Source: a virus. From it: DNA of 64,000 nucleotides. Numbering within the stretch: position 1 is the first letter of the stretch; the number at the start of each line of letters is the position of its first letter. Below the pieces are notes generated by a model. It was not told the origin of the DNA. It worked only from the letters and a program-made list of their open reading frames with translations, and did no database searches. The stretch is taken from IMG/VR virus record IMGVR_UViG_3300044956_000373, positions 1 through 64,000 of that record. The stretch is one strand, 5' to 3'. This document shows, piece after piece, positions 26,051 through 36,700 of the stretch. Position numbers and translations under genes: made by a program.

Positions 26051-29000
26051 ATGGCAACTAACAGTAAAGTATTTGTTTCACCTGGAGTTTATACATCAGA
26101 GGTAGATTTGAGTTTTGTAGCTCAAAGCGTTGGTGTTACAACTTTGGGGATCGTTGGTGAAACTATTATCGGTCCGGCATTTGAACCTATTTTCATCACT
26201 AATTTTGATGAATTTACTCAATACTTCGGAGGTACTTCACCAGAAAAATTTGTGAATACACAAATTCCTAAATATGAAGCGGCTTATATCGCTAAAGCAT
26301 ATTTACAACAATCTAATCAATTATTCGTAACAAGAATATTAGGTTTATCAGGATATGACGCAGGTCCGTCTTGGTCTATAACAACAACGGCCAACGTTGA
26401 CCCATCTACAATTGATGTGTGGTGTTTAAGTGGAGGGACTTTACCTGAAGATCCTTGTGATCCAATTTGTTTAATTCCAAGGGAGGAAAGTTATTCAATT
26501 CCATTTTCCGCATGTACAGATTCACCAACATCGGTGTCATTCTTATCATCATCGGCGTTTCCTCAAGAATTGTTGGTTAAATTAAATGAGTCTTATGAAA
26601 CACCACAAGGTGGAAATTCAACATTGTTAACTCAACTTCAAGATTTGGTATTTGATGTAATAACAAGTCCTACACCATTCTTGGCTGAAGATGAAAAAAT
26701 TTATTACTTTGGTTCTGTTGCTGATGAAGATTATTATCACTTATCAATGACAGGGTTTACAGGAACTACAAATGTATTCCAAGTACCATCAATTCCATTT
26801 ACTGAGAATAATTTATCATCAGGATTTAACGATTCTTGGTATTATTCCTTATTTGACCACGAGGCAATTGGGTTTGGGTATTCAGGATTTTCATTCTTTG
26901 GTATAGTACAAAACTTACAAAACTACAGTCCAATTCCAACACCAACACCTACGATAATTGCGTCAGCAACTCCGACACCAACACCTTCGGCACAAAATCC
27001 TTGTATAACACCTTCACCACAAGTGAATGTTACACCAACACCATCACCTGTACCTGTTAATTGTTATTCAGGTAATTTGGTCGTTAAAATATATTATTAT
27101 ACAGGTACATCTTACACTCAATATGATAATGTTGTTATTGGTACATTACGTTCTAGAGGAGTTTCATTATATACTAATGATGAAAACCCAACTTACGAAG
27201 TTACTGGTACAACAGATGTGTCTTTAAATATGGCAGGTCAGTATTCATCTGTTCTTAAAAACCCATACGCAACATTTGCGGTGAACGCTAAAAACAGATA
27301 CGGACAAAACTATACTTTTGAAACGTCTTTCTTACAAAACGATCCTGAGTATATTACTAAAGTATTTGGCGTTACTAACTTCCAAAAACCAAGATTAGAA
27401 GTTCCTTTATTCTGTGAAGAAAGATTCCAATCATGGTTAAACTATTCTTGGAGAAAAGGTTATATTAGAGGTTTAAATCCAAACCTAATCGAATTAGATT
27501 CTGCTCAAAGCGGTGACGTTCATTCAATTGGGTGGTATTTAGATAGATGGCAAACCCCGAGTTCCCCATGGTTAGTTTCTGAACTTAGAGGTAACAAGGT
27601 TTATGACCTATTTAAATTCTATACCGTATCTGATGGTGATGGTGCTAACACATTAGTTAAAATATCAATTGTTGATCTATCTTTCTCGAATGGTACATTT
27701 ACGGTATTAGTTAGAGATTATTTCGATACCGATGCAAATCCTGTTGTACTTGAGAAATTCACAAATTGTGGTATGGATCCTGAACAAAATAACTTTATTG
27801 GTGTTAAAATAGGTACATTTAATGGTGAATACGTTTTAAATTCGAGATATGTTATGGTTGAAATTAATGAGGACGCACCGATTGACGCACTTCCTTGTGG
27901 GTTCAACGGATTTAACTTTAGATTATATCAAGGAGCTCAACCATCTTTTCCTATTATTAAATCAAAATACAACTTCCCTGGAGAACCAATCTGGAACCCA
28001 CCTTTCGGTACAAGTACTGGCGTTGATGATGTTATTGTAAGTAGTGGTGATAATATCAGAAGAACATACTTAGGTATTGGTAATTTCTACGGATGGGATT
28101 CTTCATATTTTGAATATGTTGGTAAGAGAAATCCTGTAAATAGTTGTGATATCGATGGTATTGATTGGAACTACAGATCGGCTGGTTTCCATATGGATAA
28201 AAATGCTTCAGGTATTACAATAGGTGGAGGATTTAGTACAAGTGGAAATCCAAGATTTGTATGTGGTAATTATTCATTCATTAATGATCCTCAAGACCCT
28301 GCTAACGACTACTACAGATTATTCGCACGTAAGTTTACTTTATTAGTTCAAGGAGGATTTAACGGATGGGATATCTATAGAGAATCAAGAACAAATACCG
28401 ATAGATTTGTATTAGGTAGACCTGGTTTCTTAAGGGGAGCTTGTCCATCAGATAGATACCCTAACGCAAGTGGATGGGGAGCATTCAAACAAATATCTGT
28501 TGGTGATGGTACTCAAGATTTTGCAAACACTGACTATTACGCATATTTGTTAGGTCAGCAAACATTTGCAAACCCTGAAGCCACAAACATTAATGTATTT
28601 GTTACTCCCGGTATTGATTTTATGAATAACTCGAATCTTGTTGAGTCGGCAATCAATATGATTGAATTCGATAGAGCGGATTCGTTATATGTAACCACTT
28701 GTCCTGATTACAACTTATTCTCACCAACTACAACAGGAGATGATAACCTAATATACCCAACTGAAGCCGTTGATTTATTGTCTGATTCAGGAATTGACTC
28801 AAACTATACGGCAACTTATTATCCTTGGGTATTAACAAGAGATACGGTTAATAACACTCAAATCTATATTCCACCAACGGCTGAGGTTACAAGAAACTTA
28901 GCATTAACCGACAATATTGCTTACCCATGGTTTGCAGCAGCAGGTTACACTCGTGGTATTGTAAATTGTATTAAAGCTCGTAAAAAATTAACTCAAGAAG

Positions 29001-29419
29001 ATAGAGACATTCTATATGGTGGAAGAATTAACCCGATTGCAACTTTCTCTGATGTTGGTACGGTAATTTGGGGTAATAAAACTCTACAAATTAGAGAATC
29101 CGCTCTTGATAGAATTAACGTTAGAAGATTGTTATTACAAGCACGTAAATTGATTTCAGCAGTATCTGTAAGGTTGTTGTTTGAACAAAACGACGCACAA
29201 GTTAGACAAGACTTTTTAAATGCGGTGAATCCTATCTTAGATGCTATCAGAAGAGACCGAGGTTTATATGACTTTAGAGTTACGGTATCAAGTGACCCTG
29301 AAGATATCGACAGAAATCAATTGACTGGTAAAATTTATATTAAACCAACAAGATCACTTGAATTCATCGATATTACATTCTACATCACACCTACGGGAGC
29401 GTCTTTTGAGAATATATAA
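26051..29419 (+). CDS. Contractile tail sheath protein (gp18-like), with large insertion
   Basis: A 1122-residue sheath subunit that polymerises around the tail tube and contracts on infection. The N-terminus FVSPGVYTSEVDLSFVAQ and GVTTLGIVGETIIGPAFEP is the typical sheath handshake region. The C-terminal 250 residues (ARKKLTQEDRDILYGGRINP; then RDRGLYDFRVTVSSDPEDID; ending IDITFYITPTG) are the conserved sheath core. T4 gp18 is 659 residues; here about 450 extra lie in the middle. They include a Pro/Thr linker with paired cysteines at residues 293-336 and beta-rich surface domains to about 830. Such insertions would project from the sheath. The gene is followed by a terminator. Confidence 0.9.
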   Translation: MATNSKVFVSPGVYTSEVDLSFVAQSVGVTTLGIVGETIIGPAFEPIFITNFDEFTQYFGGTSPEKFVNTQIPKYEAAYIAKAYLQQSNQLFVTRILGLSGYDAGPSWSITTTANVDPSTIDVWCLSGGTLPEDPCDPICLIPREESYSIPFSACTDSPTSVSFLSSSAFPQELLVKLNESYETPQGGNSTLLTQLQDLVFDVITSPTPFLAEDEKIYYFGSVADEDYYHLSMTGFTGTTNVFQVPSIPFTENNLSSGFNDSWYYSLFDHEAIGFGYSGFSFFGIVQNLQNYSPIPTPTPTIIASATPTPTPSAQNPCITPSPQVNVTPTPSPVPVNCYSGNLVVKIYYYTGTSYTQYDNVVIGTLRSRGVSLYTNDENPTYEVTGTTDVSLNMAGQYSSVLKNPYATFAVNAKNRYGQNYTFETSFLQNDPEYITKVFGVTNFQKPRLEVPLFCEERFQSWLNYSWRKGYIRGLNPNLIELDSAQSGDVHSIGWYLDRWQTPSSPWLVSELRGNKVYDLFKFYTVSDGDGANTLVKISIVDLSFSNGTFTVLVRDYFDTDANPVVLEKFTNCGMDPEQNNFIGVKIGTFNGEYVLNSRYVMVEINEDAPIDALPCGFNGFNFRLYQGAQPSFPIIKSKYNFPGEPIWNPPFGTSTGVDDVIVSSGDNIRRTYLGIGNFYGWDSSYFEYVGKRNPVNSCDIDGIDWNYRSAGFHMDKNASGITIGGGFSTSGNPRFVCGNYSFINDPQDPANDYYRLFARKFTLLVQGGFNGWDIYRESRTNTDRFVLGRPGFLRGACPSDRYPNASGWGAFKQISVGDGTQDFANTDYYAYLLGQQTFANPEATNINVFVTPGIDFMNNSNLVESAINMIEFDRADSLYVTTCPDYNLFSPTTTGDDNLIYPTEAVDLLSDSGIDSNYTATYYPWVLTRDTVNNTQIYIPPTAEVTRNLALTDNIAYPWFAAAGYTRGIVNCIKARKKLTQEDRDILYGGRINPIATFSDVGTVIWGNKTLQIRESALDRINVRRLLLQARKLISAVSVRLLFEQNDAQVRQDFLNAVNPILDAIRRDRGLYDFRVTVSSDPEDIDRNQLTGKIYIKPTRSLEFIDITFYITPTGASFENI

Positions 29420-29441
29420 GATGTTTGATAATTAAAATAAG

Positions 29442-29466
29442 AAGGGGGACTTTTGTTCCCCTTTTT
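29442..29466 (+). terminator. Rho-independent terminator after sheath gene
   Basis: AAGGGGGAC pairs with GTTCCCCTT around a TTTT loop, followed by T-rich sequence. Confidence 0.87.
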
Positions 29467-29478
29467 AATTTATATGGA

Positions 29479-29486
29479 TATTTATT
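29479..29486 (+). promoter_or_regulatory. TATTTATT upstream element
   Basis: TATTTATT only 3 nt before the ATG at 29490. That is too close for a -10 box if translation starts at this ATG. Confidence 0.35.
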
Positions 29487-29489
29487 ATT

Positions 29490-30320
29490 ATGAATTACAA
29501 AAATTTAGTTAACCAAATTATATCTGAAATAATTCAAGATCAGATGACACCAACAATGAAGTATTATGCTTTTGACTGGGATGACAATCTTATGTATATG
29601 CCAACCAAAATTTATTTAAAAGATAAAAATGGAAAAAGTGTTGGTATGTCTACTGAAGATTTTGCAGAATACCGAACTGAGATAGGTAATGAACCATTTG
29701 AATATGAGGGTCATACTATTGTAAGTTTTGATGAAAACGCGTTTAGAGACTTCAGAGTTACTGGTGATAAAAAGTTTTTAGTCGATGCAATGAGAGCCCC
29801 AATAGGACCGGCATGGGACGACTTTGTTGAGGCGGTTAATAATGGGTCTATTTTTGCAATAATTACCGCAAGAGGACATACCCCAAGTGTTTTAAAAAAC
29901 GCGGTTTATAATTTAATTCAAAAAAATATGCATGGATTAAATAAAAAAAAACTTGTTAAAAATCTTAGAAAGTATAGAGATATTACTGATGAAGACGATT
30001 TATCTGATGACGAACTTGTTAAGACTTATTTGGAGATGTGTAAATGGCATCCTGTAAGTTTCGGAGAAGGTTCAGCTGTCAATCCTGAAGAGTTAAAAGT
30101 CAGTGCTATGAGACAATTTATAAAGAATGTTAAAAACCTATCTCAAAGATTACAAGAAAAGGCATTTATGAAAAACAAAATATCTAATTATTTTACACCT
30201 TATATTGGTTTTTCAGATGATGATTTAAAGAATGTACAAACAATGAAAAAACATTTTGATGATGAATCTGGACTAGACATTTATCATACTGGAGGAGGAA
30301 AGAAAACTAAATTTGAATAA
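29490..30320 (+). CDS. HAD-family phosphatase-like protein with possible head-targeting leader
   Basis: A 276-residue protein. Residues 25-33 (YYAFDWDDN) carry the DxD nucleophile pair D29/D31 of HAD hydrolases. FAIITARGHT (about 129-138) is motif II. A late acidic GFSDDDLKNV (about 241-250) fits motif IV. Substrate unknown; it could act on nucleotides, sugars or protein. Residues 1-18 form an amphipathic helix with an I-S-E site (11-13), like T4 capsid-targeting peptides cut by the gp21 protease. It sits between sheath and tube genes in an otherwise structural block, so a virion-carried enzyme is plausible. The C-terminus is Lys-rich. Confidence 0.68.
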   Translation: MNYKNLVNQIISEIIQDQMTPTMKYYAFDWDDNLMYMPTKIYLKDKNGKSVGMSTEDFAEYRTEIGNEPFEYEGHTIVSFDENAFRDFRVTGDKKFLVDAMRAPIGPAWDDFVEAVNNGSIFAIITARGHTPSVLKNAVYNLIQKNMHGLNKKKLVKNLRKYRDITDEDDLSDDELVKTYLEMCKWHPVSFGEGSAVNPEELKVSAMRQFIKNVKNLSQRLQEKAFMKNKISNYFTPYIGFSDDDLKNVQTMKKHFDDESGLDIYHTGGGKKTKFE

Positions 30321-30389
30321 AAAAATAGGCCTATAAAAGATATAACTCGAAAAATTATTGAAGTAAATAGAAAAATTTTTATTTCATAG

Positions 30390-30397
30390 TATTTATA
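30390..30397 (+). promoter_or_regulatory. TATTTATA element upstream of tail tube
   Basis: TATTTATA 40 nt before the tube ATG at 30438. The intervening leader is almost entirely A and T, suggesting an unstructured, well-translated mRNA. Confidence 0.5.
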
Positions 30398-30437
30398 ATA
30401 AAATAAAAAAAATAAAAAAATTAAAAAACTATAAAAA

Positions 30438-30926
30438 ATGGCTGATTTGTTAATGAAAATGCCTATCCCTTACGAACCGAAAAGGGAGAATAGATGGATA
30501 GTAAGATTTCCGTCTTCATTGGGTATAAATGAGTGGTATGTTGAAACATTCTCTCGACCTAAAATGACTATCGGATCTACGGAAATTCAATTTTTAAATA
30601 CTTCAACCTATGTTGCTGGTAGATTTAAATGGGATTCGTTATCAATTAAATTTCGTGACCCTATCGGTCCTTCAGCTTCTCAAGCGATTATGGAATGGAT
30701 TCGTTTGTGTGCTGAATCTGTGACTGGACGTATGGGATATGCTGCAGGGTACAAAAAAAATGTTGACCTTGAGATGTTAGACCCAACAGGTGTTGTTGTA
30801 GAAAAATGGATTTTAGAGGGGGCATTTCTTTTAGGATATGATGGAGGTTCACTTTCATATAGTAGTGAAAGTATTGCGGGAGTTACTTGTCAAATCCAAA
30901 TGGATCGTTGTGTATTAGTATACTAA
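30438..30926 (+). CDS. Tail tube protein (gp19-like)
   Basis: A 162-residue subunit of the inner tail tube, the same length as T4 gp19 (163). Features of the family are NRWIVRFPSSLGINEWYVETFSRPKMT near the N-terminus, WDSLSIKFRDPI in the middle, and the C-terminal beta segment WILEGAFLLGYDGG through IQMDRCVLVY. It hexamerises inside the sheath encoded at 26051. It stands as its own unit, with an upstream TATTTATA element and a weak hairpin plus T-run downstream. Confidence 0.92.
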   Translation: MADLLMKMPIPYEPKRENRWIVRFPSSLGINEWYVETFSRPKMTIGSTEIQFLNTSTYVAGRFKWDSLSIKFRDPIGPSASQAIMEWIRLCAESVTGRMGYAAGYKKNVDLEMLDPTGVVVEKWILEGAFLLGYDGGSLSYSSESIAGVTCQIQMDRCVLVY

Positions 30927-30953
30927 AATTCATTATCATTTAATATTAAAACC

Positions 30954-30981
30954 GTACACTTTACTATGTACTGTTTTTTTT
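30954..30981 (+). terminator. Weak terminator after tube gene
   Basis: GTACA (30954-30958) pairs with TGTAC (30967-30971), followed two bases later by a run of eight T. The stem is only 5 bp. Confidence 0.45.
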
Positions 30982-31007
30982 TATTTTTTGATTAAAATAC
31001 AAATACT

Positions 31008-31781
31008 ATGCAAAATCAAGATGAATATACTTTAGCACATCAATATTTAAAATTACCACATGATGTTATTACACTTCCTTCAGGTGGTATTTTTTACACA
31101 TCCAAAAAGAAAAGTGTTAGGGTTGGTTATTTAACCGCGGCCGACGAAAACATAATTTCTAATGTTGAGTCAAGAAAAAGTATTAAAGAATCTATCATAT
31201 TACCTTTATTAAGAAATAGATTATACGAGAAAGACATTAGACCCGAAGATTTATTAGAAACAGATATTGAAGCAATTTTAATCTTTTTAAGAAACACATC
31301 ATTTGGACCTGAATACAAAATATCATTGGAAGATCCAATAACTAATAAAAGATTTCCACATACCTTCGCTTTAGACGCTTTAAATATAAAGCGATCAAAT
31401 GTTAAACCTGATGAAGATGGTACATGGACAATTGAATTACCAATTTCTAAAACTAAAGTTAAGTTAAAACCTTTAACATTACGAGACACTATGGAAATTG
31501 ATAGAATAATTGATTCATATCCATCAGAAAGAACACCACCAACAGTAACCACAAAACTAAACAAGCATATTGTTTCAATGGACGGTAGTGATGATAGAAA
31601 TAAAATCTCAACATTTTGTGAAAATATGCCAATCGCGGATTCCAAATTTTTAAGAAAATTCTTAAATGATAATGAACCTAGATTGGAATTACTAAAAGAA
31701 ACAAACGCCCCGTCTGGAGAAAAGGTATCGTTCTCGATATCCTTTGGGGTGGAATTTTTTCGGCCTTTCTTTGGGGTATAA
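31008..31781 (+). CDS. Baseplate hub/assembly protein, gp26-like (zero-frame product)
   Basis: A 257-residue protein resembling the T4 gp26 baseplate family: HDVITLPSGGIFYTSKKKSVRVGYLTAADENI near the start, LLRNRLYEKDI and FLRNTSFGPEY in the middle, and the C-terminus SFSISFGVEFFRPFFGV. It lies between tube and tape-measure genes, the place where phages keep tail assembly factors. An overlapping +1 frame without a start codon continues for 53 more codons; see the separate entry. The two products would be a short form and a frameshifted long form. Confidence 0.68.
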   Translation: MQNQDEYTLAHQYLKLPHDVITLPSGGIFYTSKKKSVRVGYLTAADENIISNVESRKSIKESIILPLLRNRLYEKDIRPEDLLETDIEAILIFLRNTSFGPEYKISLEDPITNKRFPHTFALDALNIKRSNVKPDEDGTWTIELPISKTKVKLKPLTLRDTMEIDRIIDSYPSERTPPTVTTKLNKHIVSMDGSDDRNKISTFCENMPIADSKFLRKFLNDNEPRLELLKETNAPSGEKVSFSISFGVEFFRPFFGV

Positions 31782-31920
31782 AACCCATTTATTAGACGAG
31801 TTTTTTGTTTTAAACAAACAATTGAATATCCAATATTCAGAATTTTGGACTATCCCAACTTATGAAAGAAAGTATTTGATTGATAAAATTGTTGAACTTT
31901 ATCAAAACTTTAACAAGTAA
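31755..31920 (+). CDS. Probable +1 frameshift extension of the gp26-like protein
   Basis: The frame that ends at TAA 31918-31920 is open from 31696 but contains no ATG. Its downstream part reads as real protein: GLSLGYKTHLLDEFF, then SEFWTIPTYERKYLIDKIVE, resembling small tail-chaperone or hub proteins with an 'E.w.iP..eR.yl' motif. The candidate slip site is TTT TTT CGG at 31755-31763, just before the zero-frame stop. The Phe tRNA could slip +1 from UUU to UUC while a rare CGG codon is decoded slowly. The fused product would be about 302 residues and read VEFF-GLSLGY. No alternative start with a ribosome site is seen. Confidence 0.6.
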
Positions 31921-31928
31921 TATTTATT
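31921..31928 (+). promoter_or_regulatory. TATTTATT upstream element
   Basis: TATTTATT directly after the stop codon of the frameshift product and 12 nt before the tape-measure ATG at 31941. Confidence 0.45.
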
Positions 31929-31940
31929 TAAAAACCCAAA

Positions 31941-33749
31941 ATGCCACAAACAGAACAAGAAAAAAAAATTGCTGAGTTAGAGAAAGAATTAAAGGCTGCC
32001 AACGAAAAATTTGGTAGAGTACAATCGGCGTTTTCAGAAACATCAAGTAAATTTAACCTAAATTTTTCTTCTTTAAAAAATTACACTGAAAGTATATTAC
32101 CTGGATTTGCTAAAATAAATGACGCAATCAAAGAAACCAGAAATAATATGGATTTAGGAGATGCTATGGGATTTTTAGAAATTGAGGCCACTGAAATACA
32201 AAATGCATTCGGAGTTTCAAAACAACGTGTTGGTGAATTTAAACAATCCATTGCAGATTTAGCACCTGAGTTAATTATGTTCGGATTATCACAAGAAGAT
32301 GCTGCAAAAATAATAATAAAACTAGGTGATGCTTTAGGAACAACTGGTGTTGTAGGACAAGAAGCGTTAAGAGAAATAGGAGCCGCTTCACAAATTACAG
32401 GTTTAGGATTCGAAGATTTAGCGAAAAATTTTAGAGAAGTTGGTGTATCAATATATAATGTGGGTGACATAATGAAAGAAGTTACTGATTATGCAAAAAG
32501 CGTAGGAGTATCGGTTCAAGCAGTTTCAAAAGGGGTTGTCTCAAATTTAGATAAAATGAATATCTATAATTTTGAAAACGGAATTAATGGGTTAACTAAA
32601 ATGGCGGCACAGGCATCTAGACTTGGTGTTGAAATGTCAACCGTATTTAATTTCGCAGAAAAAGTGTTCAACCCCGAAGGGGCTATTGATATGGCTGCTG
32701 GACTACAAAGATTAGGTGTTGCCGCAGGAGACTTATTAGATCCTCTAAGAACTATGGATTTAGCAGCAAATGATCCCGCAGAACTACAAAATCAATTAGT
32801 TGAGTTAACTAAAACTTTTACAAAGTTTAATGAAAAAACTCAACAATTTGAAATAATGCCTGGTGAAAAAAGACGTTTACGAGAAATCGCGGAACAAACG
32901 GGAATTTCTATTGGTGAGTTAACGAAAATGTCTATAAAGGCCGCAGAGTTCGATGAAAAAATGAAAAAAATACAATTCCCTAGTTTTACCGCAGATAAAG
33001 AAACTAAAGAATTAATTGCAGGAATGGCACAAATGAAAGATGGAAGAGCTCAAATTGCGGTTAAAGACGAAAGAGGTGTTGAGTTGTTAAAAGAAATTAA
33101 TCAATTAACACCTGAAGATGTTGATAAACTTAGAGAACAAGAAGAGGAATCATCTAAAACAATAGAACAATTGGCAATAGACCAACTAGATCAATTAAAA
33201 ATGTTAAACTCTCAAATTGCCGCAAACGCAGGAAAAACGGTTTTAGGTATGATAACCACAAATGAACAAATGAGAGGTGAACGTGCGGCAATTGCACTTA
33301 CAAGATCTTTGGCGGTTGAAACAAACAAAAATTTTGGGTCAAAAGATGTTAGAAAAAAAGTTTCAGAAATAGAAGGTGATATTGAGGGAGGTCTTATAAA
33401 ATCAGTCACAACAAATGACATCGGAGCCTTGGCTGATGCTGGTGTTGCTGCATTTGAAAAATTAATAACTTTAGAAGAAGAGACTTTTAGTAATATTGAA
33501 AAGGTTGTTGGAAACGCTATGAATACGGCATTAAAAGATATTATGAACATATACAAAGAACAGATAAAAACAACACAACCGGAAAAAAGTAAAAAAGAAA
33601 TTGACCTTAATTTGAATTATAATTTAAAATCTGACGGAACAAATATTAATATAGCTGAATTAGAGAATATGTTGAAAACGTTTTTTACATCTATTGATGG
33701 TATTCAAACTTTAAAAGACGCTGTAGGCTCTGAACAGTTACCTCAATAA
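31941..33749 (+). CDS. Tail tape-measure protein (gp29-like)
   Basis: A 602-residue, mainly helical protein. It has a coiled N-terminus (QEKKIAELEKELKAANEKFG), a central amphipathic region rich in Ala/Gly (ITGLGFEDLAKNFREVGVSI through VFNFAEKVFN), and charged helices to the end. No transmembrane segment is obvious. Position after the gp26-like frameshift locus and before the hub genes is the usual place of the tape measure. At about 0.15 nm per residue, 602 residues predict a tail of roughly 90 nm, close to T4 (gp29, 590 residues). Confidence 0.72.
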   Translation: MPQTEQEKKIAELEKELKAANEKFGRVQSAFSETSSKFNLNFSSLKNYTESILPGFAKINDAIKETRNNMDLGDAMGFLEIEATEIQNAFGVSKQRVGEFKQSIADLAPELIMFGLSQEDAAKIIIKLGDALGTTGVVGQEALREIGAASQITGLGFEDLAKNFREVGVSIYNVGDIMKEVTDYAKSVGVSVQAVSKGVVSNLDKMNIYNFENGINGLTKMAAQASRLGVEMSTVFNFAEKVFNPEGAIDMAAGLQRLGVAAGDLLDPLRTMDLAANDPAELQNQLVELTKTFTKFNEKTQQFEIMPGEKRRLREIAEQTGISIGELTKMSIKAAEFDEKMKKIQFPSFTADKETKELIAGMAQMKDGRAQIAVKDERGVELLKEINQLTPEDVDKLREQEEESSKTIEQLAIDQLDQLKMLNSQIAANAGKTVLGMITTNEQMRGERAAIALTRSLAVETNKNFGSKDVRKKVSEIEGDIEGGLIKSVTTNDIGALADAGVAAFEKLITLEEETFSNIEKVVGNAMNTALKDIMNIYKEQIKTTQPEKSKKEIDLNLNYNLKSDGTNINIAELENMLKTFFTSIDGIQTLKDAVGSEQLPQ

Positions 33750-33765
33750 AAAAATACATTATTTG

Positions 33766-33773
33766 TATTTATA
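33766..33773 (+). promoter_or_regulatory. TATTTATA upstream element
   Basis: TATTTATA 10 nt before the ATG at 33784. Confidence 0.5.
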
Positions 33774-33783
33774 AAATAAAAAG

Positions 33784-36700
33784 ATGTCAGAAAGTACACT
33801 TTCTTTTGCGGGCTCTGAATTGTTTAGAAGACAACTATTAGTAAGAAATTTAGCACCATATAATGTTGAAGGTTCGTATACACCTCCAGAGCCTGCGGTT
33901 AATTATGAAACTAATCTTACTGTTAGTAATGTTACTGATTCACCAAATAACTTAGTTTCTACTAATGTTTTTGCAGAAACTCTTTATCCTTTAAATGAAT
34001 ACGGACCCGAAGGTGGTTTTAGTCAACCTATTGGGATTAATACTATTGCATCTACTAATAATCCTGAAGGTACTAATCAGGGTCCATACGCACCTAATGA
34101 TACAGTTTTAGATATTGTTAATGAATTTTATATTGAAGCGGCATATTTGAAAAATACATACGGACCAGAGGGAGGATATAAAGATTTAGTTGTTATAACA
34201 GATCTACAATTACCTAACCAATACTTTTCACCATATTCATTTAACCCTTTTTGGAATTGGTCAACATACTCAACATTTAACGTTGTTTTTCAGGATAATC
34301 CTTTAGGAAGTAACGGACCTTTATCTGAAGATAGTCCCCTTATGAAAATAGGGGCAATGACCTTAAAGGAATTGTTCCAAGATAGAATTAATCAAGAAAT
34401 TCTTCAAAATACAGTTGGACTTGTAAATTTAGACACAATTACTGATCCGTTTACAGCATCATTATTGGCAACAGGCCAACAACCCTTTTTTGAAAAAAAT
34501 TGGAAAATTACCGTACCCGAAAATCCTGTATTAGCTGCCGTAACATTGGCAAACAGACTAACAGGAACATATTTTCCGGCTTCATTTATCCCTGGTGATT
34601 ATTTTGATGAAATAAATCCATATACTAATCCACAACAAACAAGTAACGCATTAAACGTTGCTAATAATTTAACAGGAGGATTACTATCACCAATATTAAA
34701 TAAAACAAGAAATCCTTCCGAAATATTTGTTGCTAACACTGGAGGTGGTACTAGATCAATACTATTTGCTTCATTAGACTATAACAAATATAGACCATCA
34801 TATAATATAGGTTTCATACAAGGAATATCTGCGATATTTGGAAATTTAGTCAACCAAAATACTTTGGCTTCGGGTGGTTATTATGTTGGAAGTCCTAATG
34901 CAGAACCTAGTTTAATTGACTCACCACCAAACCAAGTACCTGTAAATGAATTTGGACAACAAGAAGCGTCTATAGTTTATGGGCCTCAAGAATTAGGTAT
35001 TTTATATGAAGGTAATATAGGTCAACTACAATTTGGTTTGGCAGGTAAATCATACACAAATGATGGAGGCATAACAGGACAATTAGTTTGGACATCTCCT
35101 AAATTTAATCCAAACGCGGGATGGAAAGTAGGTGTAGGTGCCGATCCTAAATTCATAGACGAAGAATTTAACGAAATACAAGCCGACTATAATAGATATA
35201 GATCAACCGACATTGACTTTGAACCCGGATCTATTTTACATAAAACTCAAAGATTAGTTGAATCGGCAGATCAAGTACAAGGTCAAACAAGGTTAAAACA
35301 CGTTGGAAACGCAATTAATCAAATATCTAAAGTGTTTAATGATGGTTATAAAGAAATAACGAAAGGTTCTCAAGTATTGTCCTATTCGGATCAAGCAACA
35401 GGTCAGGAGGCTGGTATAGAATATTGTCGTTTGTTTCAAAAAGATACTCCTTATTTTACATATGCAGATTTACAAAAAACAGATGGTATTGTAAACTCGG
35501 GTAGAAAATTTACCTATTCAGTATTTGACAACACATATAATTTAAATATTGCACCATTAAGAAATCCAGGATCAACAAATATTGTTAATGGTAAAGTTAA
35601 AAAGTATATGTTCTCTATTGAGAACTTGGCGTGGAGAACATCTGATAGACCAGGATATACTTACGATGATTTACCTGTGTGCGAAAAGGGACCTAATGGT
35701 GGTCGAATAATGTGGTTCCCACCATACGATTTAAAATTCAGTGACGATTCAAGACCTTCATTCAATGAAACTTCTTTTCTTGGTAGACCTGAACCTATTT
35801 ACACCTATAAAAATACGGCTAGATCAGGTACATTAAATTGGACTATCATTGTGGATAACCCATCAATGATGAATACAATAATTGAAAAACAATTAGAAGG
35901 TGTTGCAAAAGAAAGAATTGATTCGATAATTGATTCTTTTTATGCTGGTTGTATTAAATATGATCTATACGAATTGGCGACAAAATTTAACACTATACCA
36001 ACTAAAGATTTATATACATATCAACAAGTCTTAAATAATCCAAGACTGACAACTGAGGAATACGTTCAGACTTTACAAAATATCCCATCTAACGCTAGTG
36101 GTTCCGATAATAGTAGTAACTCATCGGGAGCTAATACGAACGTAAACCTAAATGGATCAAGTAGTAATACCACAACATCTAATCAACAATTAAGTAATCA
36201 AGACTTCCAAAAGTATGTTGGGTATGGATTTTATTTTCATAACGATTTACCTGATCCGAAAACAACACTCACGGTTGCAACTCAACCATTTAATATTTGG
36301 TACGATCAATATTTAGCACTTGAAAATACGGACTATGCTGATAACGCACCTGAAAAAGTGTTTGTTGGTAATGATGAATTTGAAAAATCAGGAATACCAC
36401 AGATGTTTAGTAAGGTAGTTCAAGGCAATTTTCAAAAAATACAAAGCGACCTATTAAAAATAATGGACGATGCTGTTGTTAAAAAAGGAGGAACAATTAC
36501 AATAACATTAACAGGATCTGCGTCAGCACCTAATACAGAAGAATATAATGTTAATTTATCACAACGAAGATTAAGTAGTGTTATAAAATGGTTTGATACA
36601 CAACCCACTTCTGATAATAAAACATTTGGTCAATATAGAACTCAAGGAAAAATTTCATTTATTGAAGAGCCCAAAGGGGAAGTAATATCAATTATTAAAC

